Positions 35,001-39,440 of a stretch of DNA of 39,440 bases are shown here, piece after piece. The stretch is from an uncultured Clostridium sp. (GTDB lineage Bacteria > Bacillota > Clostridia > TANB77 > CAG-508), in NCBI GenBank assembly GCA_947088765.1, contig CAMUHU010000008.1, forward strand, positions 1 to 39,440. The letters are read 5' to 3'. The position numbers and the translations under genes are program-made. The notes below the pieces were generated by a model. The model saw only the letters and a list, made by a program, of their open reading frames with translations. It had not been told where the DNA came from and made no database searches. Within the stretch, counting starts at the first letter, position 1; every line of letters begins with the position of its first letter.

Positions 35001-36477
35001 AGGAGGAAAAGTAGCAGAAATAACAGCAAGTGGAAAAACTAAAACCCCAATAAATATGACACTTGCAATGATATCAGGATTTGACACAAGCACAGAAGGA
35101 GCAAAAACAATAACAGTAACATACAAAGGACACAAAGCAACATTCAACATAACAGTAGTAGACCCATTAAGTGATGTACAAATAATCACATTACCAAACA
35201 AACTAAACTACAAATATGGAGAAAACTTAGACGTAACAGGAGGAACAATACAAATCACAAAAGAAAGTGGAGAAAAACAAACAATAAACATAACACCAGA
35301 AATGGTAACAGGATATAATCCAAACAAAATAGGACAACAAACATTAAAAATAACATATGAAGGAATCACAAAAGAATTCATAGTCACAGTAGAAGACTAT
35401 GCAACAAAACTAATAGTAAAAGCACCAGACAAAAAGGAATATGAATACGGAGAAGAACTAAACTTAGCAGGAGGAGCAGTATCAATAATAATGGCAAGTG
35501 GTGCAGTAGAGGAAAATGTAGAAATGACAGCCTCTATGTTAACAGGATATAACAAAACACAAGAAGGAATGCAAACAATAAAAGTAGAATACAAAGGATT
35601 ACAAGGAAACTTCCAAGTAAAAGTCGTTGATAAAATAAAAGGAATATCAATGAACACATTACCAAACAAAACAAGCTATAAAAATGGACAAAACTTAGAC
35701 TTAACAGGAGCAACAATAGTAGTAATAAAATCAAGTGGAACACATATAATACCAGTAACAAAAGACATGGTATCAGGATACAATGGAAATAAAGCAGGAA
35801 AACAAGTAATAACAGTAAACTATGGAGGATTCACAACAGAATTTGTAGTAACAGTAGCGAAAAAACCTACAACTCCTACAAAACCAAGTAAACCAAGCAA
35901 ACCAAGTAAACCAAGTACAAAACCAAATGACAACACACCAATAATAAAAGACCCAATAATAGAAGACCCAATAATAGAAAATCCAATAATTGACGAACCT
36001 ATAATAGAGGAACCAATAATAGAAGAGCCAATAACCCCAATTGTGCCACCTATTTTTGAAACTCCAGAAGTAGAAGAACCAATAATTGAAAAAGATACAG
36101 AAGTATTAGGTGTAAAAGACGAAAAAGACAATAATGATAATAATGGAATGATAATAATAGCAGGAGCTATAAGTGGATTAGGAATATTACTTCTAATAAT
36201 ACTATTAGTAGCATATAGACGTAATGTAGAAATATACGTATTCGAAGATGGAGAATTCGTATTAGGAGGAAAAGACAGAATTACAAAGAGAAAAGCAATA
36301 ATCAATATAGATAAATTCCTAGATGAGGAAACATATCCACATCCAGTAAAAGTTATCTTAAGAAAATCAATCAGTAAAAAACTAGACAAAGAAGAAATAG
36401 AAATCATACACAGAGAACAAGAAATCAAACATACAATTGAATATAATGACGAAGAATATGAAATTACATTAAAATAA
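29086..36477 (+). CDS. Giant surface protein with about 23 Ig-like (Big_3-type) repeats
   Basis: A 2463-residue exported protein. Residues about 14-36 form a signal peptide (ending YSVLA-TE). About 40-255 is a unique, cohesin-like beta domain (AALNLKFDGSKI, GYMCARFIFKLNDG). From about 258 to 2257 come roughly 23 repeats of 75-100 residues. Their pattern is I-x-I-x-x-x-P-x-K-x-x-Y-x-x-G-(x)3-D-L-T-G-G, then a beta strand, MV(T/S)GY, and QTITVTYGG, typical of bacterial Ig-like group 3 domains. A stalk follows, KPSKPSKPSKPS then five-residue PII(E/D)(E/D)-type repeats. There is one membrane helix (about 2355-2378), then an 85-residue cytosolic tail opening RRNVEIYVFEDGEF. There is no LPxTG motif, so anchoring is by the helix. 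AGGAGAGG precedes ATG. It likely acts as a long adhesin or wall-spanning fibre; ligand unknown. Confidence 0.9.
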   Translation: MEEIKNYFTKNRLIAWAIILVIISNLFLPYSVLATEVENEPNAQSEETGLQPGEAYFVLKLNEVQDPSTNWDDWTIGTKLYYFEYDKEMAGFDNPEDSTTHAIAVDLLVRGSSTANQAALNLKFDGSKITPSYEESSGRGDSKRYWMEPATTIEDFAEIKWSSEKKGYDQANSIIRVDGGSAAGTYMPDGYMCARFIFKLNDGVSLSDITKDTFSLVNASGAQDGLQIWWYDSENHQQCSIGRNYLKFEGFAGAAKNIAEIVVNQGLVKDKYYKGEDIDFTGVSITVKYDDGSEEEITDIQKAIEDGIITIDETKASENKKVVITIGETTCELPYKIVTGIEINENPTNTTYEHGDPINFEDGSITINYSEGDPETIGIPEAIEQGLITIQPENADIDNPKATITYKDGTSTVDVDLTVTDPIVSIKVTKNPTKVEYNSGETIEFEGGTIEATTKSGKKISDISMTDANVTKPITMADINSCSGDKWQNGDKEAGKQIITITYEGQSTTFDITVNDTIASIAVKTQPTAKNKYGTVGTNLNLTGATLELTTAAGHVIETPIAINVGMLDLTNYDPNDITNTQNLPVTYAGKTTTEGNGINIKLKDYITGITVTAPNDLTANYNEELDLSNVTYVKNYASGAASQSIPVTKAMIPGYNKTPEAGEFTNQQSEQTVTVTLSTPDDADIDVIPAEDTFNVTIKDKITGIAISDNPNNLSYNCGDTFNAQGGRISFTYASGAPSSRTVSMTDSTVSITETDGSAINMSPTESEFTDGKMQKQLKVTYRDENGTTYTAPTQLTITIKDIIDRVELGEEPKKEFNHGETFETGSGTLKIIYKSGAEREIPLSEATITETEAGGAVNMTPSASEYTTENGNKVTKNVTASYTEGTITKTVDYDITIINDIKSIKVNSTTHKTEYNVNDELNVENLTIEVERAVGKETIEVQEDWVKDFDSATEHKPLTLTIKYEENEIEQTTTYDITVKDSVTSISINNAPTTAKYGEDLDLTGVTIDIEKGSGPANISVTKDMIKDYVKEPDELGEQTVTVEYGGQAQTFKVVVKDYVKEITLDPASVTKPLNTELADIIKDVKYTVVYAKAGAQTPSEDLTESMIKTAYDKTNVEQQELTVEYIDNDPDNYNPGAKVEATLAVTLENVITKVTITPPEKTKYNDGEELVLTGGKIILTYANGTTDETSVTLTKDMITEEDGTAVNMNPTYDSTNQDKTIEERNKVEKTLKIKYTSENGIEGTVDYPITIINNIKSIEVHSTNHKTEYNVNEELDVENLEILVTRAQGTEEAIPVEKEWVKDFDSKTEHKPLTLTIKYEENGIKQETTYDITVKDSVTSISINNAPTTAKYGQDIDLTGVTIDIEKGSGPANIPVTKDMIKDYKPDQLGEQRITVEYGGQTQTFQIIVKDYVTGITLNPESVEGLYNTELEELIKDVKYTVNYAKAGAKTPSEALTESMIKTVYDKTKETQTLQIEYIDNDDKSATKGEKFPAQLPITLKDQVTGVTITGTAENTIYNHGEEIDYTGIKIYVQHASDVPGTPGTPVAIKDATITDITAGETGAPTATTELPANVFNADNTVTRTIRIYYEKDGEKANLDFEITVKNILDHIEIDENNTPKASYEKGDPITNAGGKIKIYRKADKENSTETKDITDDMIKGLDTTNVGQNFEATVTYEEQDAHGTKITKQDTYKYEVTETVESITLNPGPNKTTYKYGENIDLTGAYLDIVKVNGTTDRVAVTENMISGFESTPNPNDLPETQTITITYGEYEDGTPATVTFTVTVEDEVTGIILTPPEKTTYKYGDTLDLAGGTVQKIMASGKEIPPVPLTDPSVKIEGYNPKKIGTQTIKVTYEGETKTFPVTVEEDAISIKIVDYPKQSYEYGEKLDLTGGTIEVTRGNGDKEIIPITKEMVTGFDPNQSGTQKLTVTYGGQQDFYEVEVSDNIVGIRITPPKKLVYNIGEKIDLTGGKVAEITASGKTKTPINMTLAMISGFDTSTEGAKTITVTYKGHKATFNITVVDPLSDVQIITLPNKLNYKYGENLDVTGGTIQITKESGEKQTINITPEMVTGYNPNKIGQQTLKITYEGITKEFIVTVEDYATKLIVKAPDKKEYEYGEELNLAGGAVSIIMASGAVEENVEMTASMLTGYNKTQEGMQTIKVEYKGLQGNFQVKVVDKIKGISMNTLPNKTSYKNGQNLDLTGATIVVIKSSGTHIIPVTKDMVSGYNGNKAGKQVITVNYGGFTTEFVVTVAKKPTTPTKPSKPSKPSKPSTKPNDNTPIIKDPIIEDPIIENPIIDEPIIEEPIIEEPITPIVPPIFETPEVEEPIIEKDTEVLGVKDEKDNNDNNGMIIIAGAISGLGILLLIILLVAYRRNVEIYVFEDGEFVLGGKDRITKRKAIINIDKFLDEETYPHPVKVILRKSISKKLDKEEIEIIHREQEIKHTIEYNDEEYEITLK
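31495..33610 (+). repeat. Tandem duplication of a four-domain block
   Basis: Ig-like repeats 7-10 (residues about 804-1152) and 11-14 (about 1153-1507) correspond one to one. The spacing is 1068 bases (356 codons) measured at the shared segment beginning AAAGACAGTGTAACAAGTAT (32029 and 33097). Parts, such as SISINNAPTTAKYG, are nearly identical even at DNA level, pointing to a recent in-frame recombination. Confidence 0.85.
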
Positions 36478-36564
36478 CGATACCAGTGTGCATACAAAAT
36501 TTCCTAAAATCCCAAATTCTAATGCGCACAGAATAAAGGAAAAAGGAAATTTTGTAGGTAATCG
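36478..36564 (+). other. Candidate pseudoknotted RNA structure after the giant gene
   Basis: Immediately after the stop codon three helices nest and cross. CGATACC (36478-36484) pairs with GGT(A)ATCG (36557-36564). TACAAAATTTCCT (36493-36505) pairs perfectly with AGGAAATTTTGTA (36544-36556). GTGTGCAT (36486-36493) pairs with ATGCGCAC (36522-36529), one G-U, crossing the second helix. No T run follows. It could be a regulatory RNA or the remains of an inverted-repeat element. Confidence 0.45.
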
Positions 36565-36633
36565 TAAAAACTATTCTAAAGAATAATTTATAACTGGAGG
36601 AAGAATCCCCATGATTCTGAAAGTTAAAAATTA

Positions 36634-36662
36634 TTGACAATATATTAATAGTATGCTATACT
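36634..36662 (+). promoter_or_regulatory. Extended -10 promoter of the second mini-transcript
   Basis: TTGACA (36634-36639), 17-base spacer ending TGC, TATACT (36657-36662). It shares the string TTATTGACAATATA and the TATGCTA context with the promoter at 15816. Confidence 0.8.
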
Positions 36663-36668
36663 TAAATT

Positions 36669-36724
36669 GTTAAATCTAAGGAACAAAACAATTAAAAACC
36701 CCGAGAACGCACTCTCGGGGGTTT
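36669..36724 (+). ncRNA. Second candidate short transcript
   Basis: About 55 bases from the predicted start to the terminator stem CCCCGAGA-ACGCAC-TCTCGGGG (36699-36720) and GTTT. The segment AAGGAACAAAACAATTAAAAA before the stem resembles GCAGAACAAATAAAAA in the 15.8 kb unit. No reading frame fits. Confidence 0.45.
36699..36724 (+). terminator. Terminator of the second mini-transcript
   Basis: Perfect 8-bp GC-rich stem CCCCGAGA / TCTCGGGG followed by GTTT. Confidence 0.8.
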
Positions 36725-36779
36725 CGCTATATTAGAAATAAATTTCATCAAATAATCAATAATTCCCAAAAAAATCATA

Positions 36780-36808
36780 TTTACAAAAGCAAAAATAGAT
36801 GATAATAT
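36780..36808 (+). promoter_or_regulatory. Promoter of the PepSY-MNT-HEPN cassettes
   Basis: TTTACA (36780-36785), 17-base spacer, TAATAT (36803-36808), about 40 bases before the first cassette gene. Confidence 0.5.
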
Positions 36809-36849
36809 ATAAAAGGAAGAACACAAGAAAAGAAAGGAAGAGAAAAGCA

Positions 36850-37215
36850 ATGACAAAAATAAAAGAATGGATAAAAGAACATAAGAAAGCAGTCATTATA
36901 GTAGCAATAATAACAATACTACTAATAATAACACTAATAATAATATTAAAACCAAACGAAAAAACAGTAGATGGAGTAAAAATAATAACATCAAAAAGGC
37001 AAGAAAACGAAGAAATAACAGAAGACGAAGCAAGAGAAATAGCAGTAAAGCAATTCAAAAGGCTAGGAGAAAAAACAGAAAAAAATGAATTAGAAGTAGT
37101 AGAAATAAAAAGAAAAGAAGAAAAATACTATTATATATCATCACCTAGAAACACACTAGAAATAAAAATACAAGGCGGAGAAATAACCAAAATAAACACA
37201 GTAGTAGTACAATAA
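36850..37215 (+). CDS. Membrane-anchored PepSY-like protein, cassette copy 1
   Basis: A 121-residue protein with a basic start (MTKIKEWIKEHKKA), one membrane helix (about 15-35) and an outer domain of about 85 residues. That domain, EEITEDEAREIAVKQFKRLG then YYYISSPRNTLEIKIQGGEI, has the helix-then-hairpin outline of PepSY domains. ATG 36850 behind GGAAGAGAAAAGC is preferred over an upstream frame opening at 36799, which adds a Lys/Arg-rich stretch. It lies 26 bases before an MNT gene and has a paralogue at 37917, about 65 percent identical over the outer domain. Function unknown; PepSY proteins often inhibit peptidases or sense the envelope. Confidence 0.7.
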   Translation: MTKIKEWIKEHKKAVIIVAIITILLIITLIIILKPNEKTVDGVKIITSKRQENEEITEDEAREIAVKQFKRLGEKTEKNELEVVEIKRKEEKYYYISSPRNTLEIKIQGGEITKINTVVVQ

Positions 37216-37241
37216 TATAAAAGATTGGAGGTATAATTAGT

Positions 37242-37550
37242 ATGAGCAGTAAAATATACACAATTGAAGAAATAAAAAATATTCTAGCAAATATACTGCA
37301 AACTCTACCAGTATATAAGGTTATTTTATTTGGTTCATATGCAAAACATCAGGCTAATAAAACAAGTGATTTAGATTTAATTGTAGATACGAAAGGAAGT
37401 TTAAGAGGATTTGATTTATTAGAATTAATATATACAATAGAACAATCATTTAATAAAGAAGTACACGTATTTGAGAAATATGAAATTATAGAAAACTCTA
37501 AAATAGACAATGAAATAAAAAAAACAGGAGTTGTAGTTTATGAAAAATAA
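37242..37550 (+). CDS. MNT-domain nucleotidyltransferase antitoxin (MntA-like), copy 1
   Basis: A 102-residue minimal nucleotidyltransferase with LFGSYAKHQANKTSDLDLIV: Gly 31-Ser 32 and the Asp 43-x-Asp 45 pair. In type VII toxin-antitoxin systems MntA neutralises HepT by adding AMP to a Tyr of the HEPN protein. The third acidic residue of the fold (VDL in copy 2, Asp 75) is His here (VHVF), so catalysis may be impaired. TTGGAGG precedes ATG. The end overlaps the next gene by 11 bases. T-ending codons set it apart from native genes. Confidence 0.85.
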   Translation: MSSKIYTIEEIKNILANILQTLPVYKVILFGSYAKHQANKTSDLDLIVDTKGSLRGFDLLELIYTIEQSFNKEVHVFEKYEIIENSKIDNEIKKTGVVVYEK

Positions 37551-37884
37551 TGAGTATCAATGTATAAGAAAGATGATAGATTATATTAATAGAGCTGAAA
37601 AATATACAGAAAATATTAATTTTGAGGAATTTTCAGAAGATACTATGATTATAGATGCAACAGTATTTGCTATTAGTCAAATTGGTGAATTGGTTAAAAA
37701 CTTAGATAAAGATTTTCAAAATAAATATAATAATATCAAGTGGCATATTTTAAAAGGTTTACGAAATAGAATTATACATGATTATGAGGGAATTAACTTA
37801 GAACTAATATGGTCTATTGCAAAAAAAGATATAATACAATTAAGATATGATTTACAGCAAATATTAGATAATAACGAAAATTAA
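37540..37884 (+). CDS. HEPN-domain toxin (HepT-like), copy 1
   Basis: A 114-residue all-helical HEPN protein with the RNase motif RNRIIHDY: Arg 75, His 80, Tyr 82 (R-x4-H-x-Y). In HepT-MntA pairs this motif cuts RNA, and its Tyr is the target of AMP addition. The conserved lead FAISQIGELVKNL is also typical of DUF86/HepT. Start ATG 37540 overlaps the MNT gene by 11 bases, coupling their translation. The next cassette begins 32 bases later. Confidence 0.88.
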   Translation: MKNNEYQCIRKMIDYINRAEKYTENINFEEFSEDTMIIDATVFAISQIGELVKNLDKDFQNKYNNIKWHILKGLRNRIIHDYEGINLELIWSIAKKDIIQLRYDLQQILDNNEN

Positions 37885-37916
37885 TCATATAACAAAAGAA
37901 AAGGAGAAGAAAAAAA

Positions 37917-38303
37917 GTGAAAGAAAAAATACAAGAAATAATAAAAAAATATTTTACAATTTATAACATATCAATCCTAGGAGCAATAATAATAATCATA
38001 ATATCATTAATAATAATATTCAAACCAGACGGAGAGAAAATAGAGCAAAAAGAAATAGGAGAAACAAAAATAATAGAAACAAAAACAAAAGAAAACGAGC
38101 AAATAACAGAAGAACAAGCAAAAAAAATAGCAATAAAGCAATTTAAAGAATTAGGAGAAAAAACAGAAAAAGAAAACTTAGAAATAAAGAAAATACAAAG
38201 AAAAGGAGAAGAATACTATTATATAAAATCACCCCAAAACAGCCTAGAAATAAAAATACTAGGAGGAGAAATAACAAGGGTAAACAGTGAATTAGTAAAA
38301 TAA
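37917..38303 (+). CDS. Membrane-anchored PepSY-like protein, cassette copy 2
   Basis: A 128-residue paralogue of 36850-37215, starting at GTG 37917 behind AAGGAGA. It has one membrane helix (about 17-36, ISILGAIIIIIISLIIIF) and the outer segment EQITEEQAKKIAIKQFKELG, then YYYIKSPQNSLEIKILGGEI. The two copies share KQFK-LGEKTEK and the SLEIK/TLEIK...GGEIT end. It lies 32 bases after HEPN copy 1 and 117 bases before MNT copy 2. Codon use is A/C-ending like native genes, unlike its MNT/HEPN neighbours, so the PepSY genes may be the older residents. Confidence 0.7.
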   Translation: MKEKIQEIIKKYFTIYNISILGAIIIIIISLIIIFKPDGEKIEQKEIGETKIIETKTKENEQITEEQAKKIAIKQFKELGEKTEKENLEIKKIQRKGEEYYYIKSPQNSLEIKILGGEITRVNSELVK

Positions 38304-38315
38304 TATTTAAAACAG

Positions 38316-38337
38316 CTGTAATTACTATATATTACAG
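38316..38337. promoter_or_regulatory. Inverted repeat upstream of MNT copy 2
   Basis: CTGTAAT (38316-38322) and ATTACAG (38331-38337), 7-bp perfect arms, 8-base centre. It lies in the 117-base gap before the second MNT gene, a likely operator or weak hairpin; no equivalent precedes copy 1. Confidence 0.35.
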
Positions 38338-38420
38338 AAAATAAAAGAGAACTATAAGAATATGTTCATAAAAGTCATGATAAATAAAAATATAAACATA
38401 TTATAAAAGGAGGTAAGAAT

Positions 38421-38729
38421 ATGTCAGAAAAAATATATACATTGGATGAACTAAGGGAAAAGTTACAGGAGATATTAAAAAAATTTGAAATAAAAAAAGC
38501 AATATTATTTGGTTCGTATGCCAAAAATACCCCTACTCCAAAGAGTGACATAGACCTAGTAATAGATAGTGAAGGAAAACTATTAAATATATACTTTTAT
38601 GGTTTATTAGAGGACTTAGTACAAACTTTACAAAAAAATGTTGACTTATTTGAAATATCAGAAATACAAAAAGGTAGTAGAATATATAGTGATATACAAA
38701 ATGAGGGGGTAACTATATATGAAAGGTAA
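38421..38729 (+). CDS. MNT-domain nucleotidyltransferase antitoxin (MntA-like), copy 2
   Basis: A 102-residue protein aligned without gaps to copy 1. It has LFGSYAKNTPTPKSDIDLVI with Gly 31-Ser 32, Asp 43, Asp 45, and a third acidic residue Asp 75 in VDLF. All three metal-binding carboxylates are therefore present, so this copy should be an active nucleotidyltransferase. AAAGGAGG precedes ATG. It overlaps the HEPN gene by 11 bases, exactly as in copy 1. The N-terminus (KIYTxxEL/I) is shared between copies. Confidence 0.88.
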   Translation: MSEKIYTLDELREKLQEILKKFEIKKAILFGSYAKNTPTPKSDIDLVIDSEGKLLNIYFYGLLEDLVQTLQKNVDLFEISEIQKGSRIYSDIQNEGVTIYER

Positions 38730-39072
38730 GGATAGGATAATTATTCAAAAAATTATAAGTTATATAGATGACATAGAGCAATATATTTATGGATTAGAAG
38801 CAAAGGCATTCTTAATGGATAAGAAGACAATAACAGCTTGTGCATTTACTGTTTCTCAAATAGGGGAGTTAACCAAAGAAATTGAAGTTGATACTATAAA
38901 TAAATATAAATCTATTCCATGGAATAGTATTAAAGGAATGAGAAATAAAATTGTTCATGATTATGAAAATGTAGATTTGTCAGTATTATGGGGAACTATT
39001 AAAGAAAGTTTACCAGATTTAAAAGAAAAGTTAGAAGATATAATAATACAAGAAGGTAATAGTATATTTTAA
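38719..39072 (+). CDS. HEPN-domain toxin (HepT-like), copy 2
   Basis: A 117-residue HEPN protein with RNKIVHDY: Arg 75, His 80, Tyr 82, the same numbering as copy 1, and FTVSQIGELTKEI. RNase and AMP-acceptor residues are intact. Translation is coupled to the MNT gene by an 11-base overlap, and a strong terminator follows 30 bases later, closing the six-gene array. Confidence 0.88.
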   Translation: MKGKDRIIIQKIISYIDDIEQYIYGLEAKAFLMDKKTITACAFTVSQIGELTKEIEVDTINKYKSIPWNSIKGMRNKIVHDYENVDLSVLWGTIKESLPDLKEKLEDIIIQEGNSIF

Positions 39073-39101
39073 GAAAGTGAATTTACCACATATATAAAGA
39101 G

Positions 39102-39137
39102 AAAACTCTGATATCCGTAAGGAAATCAGAGTTTTTT
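39102..39137 (+). terminator. Terminator after the duplicated cassettes
   Basis: Perfect 11-bp stem AAAACTCTGAT / ATCAGAGTTTT with a 12-base loop and a run of six T. Confidence 0.9.
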
Positions 39138-39187
39138 AACATAAATGTAACAAAAAAGACACAAAAATTTAACAAAAAAAGACAAAA

Positions 39188-39236
39188 GGCATAAAAGCTA
39201 TTTCCGCAAGTGTTTAGAACCCGCAAGAAAAATGCC
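39188..39236 (+). other. Possible small structured element
   Basis: GGCAT (39188-39192) pairs with ATGCC (39232-39236) around a loop with two copies of CCGCAAG. No known riboswitch class is recognised. It lies before the promoter of the last gene, so it is not that gene's leader. Confidence 0.2.
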
Positions 39237-39249
39237 AAAAAATGGACTA

Positions 39250-39277
39250 TTGAAATCGAAAAATAAATCTTTATAAT
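39250..39277 (+). promoter_or_regulatory. Sigma-A promoter of the last gene
   Basis: TTGAAA (39250-39255), 16-base spacer, perfect TATAAT (39272-39277). Confidence 0.65.
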
Positions 39278-39347
39278 AAAATATAGGGAGAAACGCTTAT
39301 ATAAATACAATAATTATTCGCTAATAAAAAATAACGGAGGTACTATA

Positions 39348-39440
39348 ATGAAAAGAAGCAAAAAATACATAAAAAAATTAAAGAAGAAAATACAAATATC
39401 CACACTTAGTATAGCTACATTATTAACACTAATTGCAATA
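39348..39440 (+). CDS. Exported or membrane protein, 5' end only
   Basis: The first 31 codons of a gene running off the window, behind AACGGAGG. The peptide has a very basic start (MKRSKKYIKKLKKKIQ) and then a hydrophobic stretch (ISTLSIATLLTLIAI), typical of a signal peptide or N-terminal anchor. Nothing more can be said of its function. Confidence 0.7.
   Translation, partial: MKRSKKYIKKLKKKIQISTLSIATLLTLIAI

Noticed and set aside
39188..39236. Cyclic-di-GMP or other known riboswitch before the last gene
   Set aside because: The closing helix is only 5 bp, no class-specific bases are present, and the downstream promoter would exclude it from the mRNA.

Overview
The window looks like a chromosomal segment of a very AT-rich, endospore-forming member of the Clostridia (Bacillota). 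Evidence: purine-rich Shine-Dalgarno sites, TTG/GTG starts, sporulation and germination genes (spoIIR, sleB-ypeB, an alpha/beta-type SASP), mecA, and the Firmicutes order tadA / SRP RNA / dnaX / ybaB / recR. A gut Clostridium-like lineage is plausible, but nothing here fixes genus or species.

Layout. 1-846: degraded region with the C-terminal part of an AbiEi-like antitoxin and tiny reading-frame remnants, then a promoter and structured leader for mutS2 (847-3192). 3265-5876 (minus): an unusual ABC-ATPase protein and spoIIR, the latter with a sigma-F-like promoter. 6132-9516: an unknown protein, a GalU-family nucleotidyltransferase whose promoter carries a 16-bp perfect palindrome, and a phosphoglucomutase-type enzyme. 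9613-10465: a palindromic repeat element, tRNA-Arg(CCT), then a small island of broken DUF4160/DUF2442 genes flanked by an 11-bp direct repeat of the tRNA 3' end. 10478-15792: tadA, a membrane-anchored unknown, SRP RNA, dnaX, ybaB, recR and an M23 peptidase. 16113-19703: a UgtP/MGDG-synthase-type glycosyltransferase, sleB, ypeB and a SASP gene. 19764-20340 (minus): mecA with a one-base frameshift. 20449-26952: one likely transcription unit for DUF4321 protein, radC, mreB, mreC, mreD, PBP2 and a MinC lacking its N-terminal domain, closed by a strong terminator.

27303-36477 is a surface-protein locus. It has a secreted protein with cadherin-like and dockerin-like modules (interrupted by a frameshift), then a 2463-residue surface protein with about 23 Ig-like repeats, a Pro-rich stalk, a C-terminal membrane helix and a cytosolic tail. 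A block of four Ig-like repeats has been duplicated in tandem. Just after it lies a possible pseudoknotted RNA and a very short promoter-terminator unit that resembles a second unit at 15.8 kb. 36780-39137 holds a tandemly duplicated three-gene cassette: membrane-anchored PepSY-like protein, MNT nucleotidyltransferase antitoxin, HEPN toxin. The window ends in the first 31 codons of another exported or membrane protein.

Two window-wide patterns stand out. A family of short hairpin repeats with a TGTAGGGGC edge is scattered between genes. There is also a strong strand-specific third-position bias: plus-strand genes end codons in A/C and avoid T, while spoIIR and mecA on the minus strand end in T/G. 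The ABC-ATPase, glycosyltransferase and MNT/HEPN genes depart from it. The strongest candidates for something new are the duplicated PepSY-MNT-HEPN cassette, the giant Ig-like protein with its dockerin-bearing neighbour, and the paired mini-transcripts.
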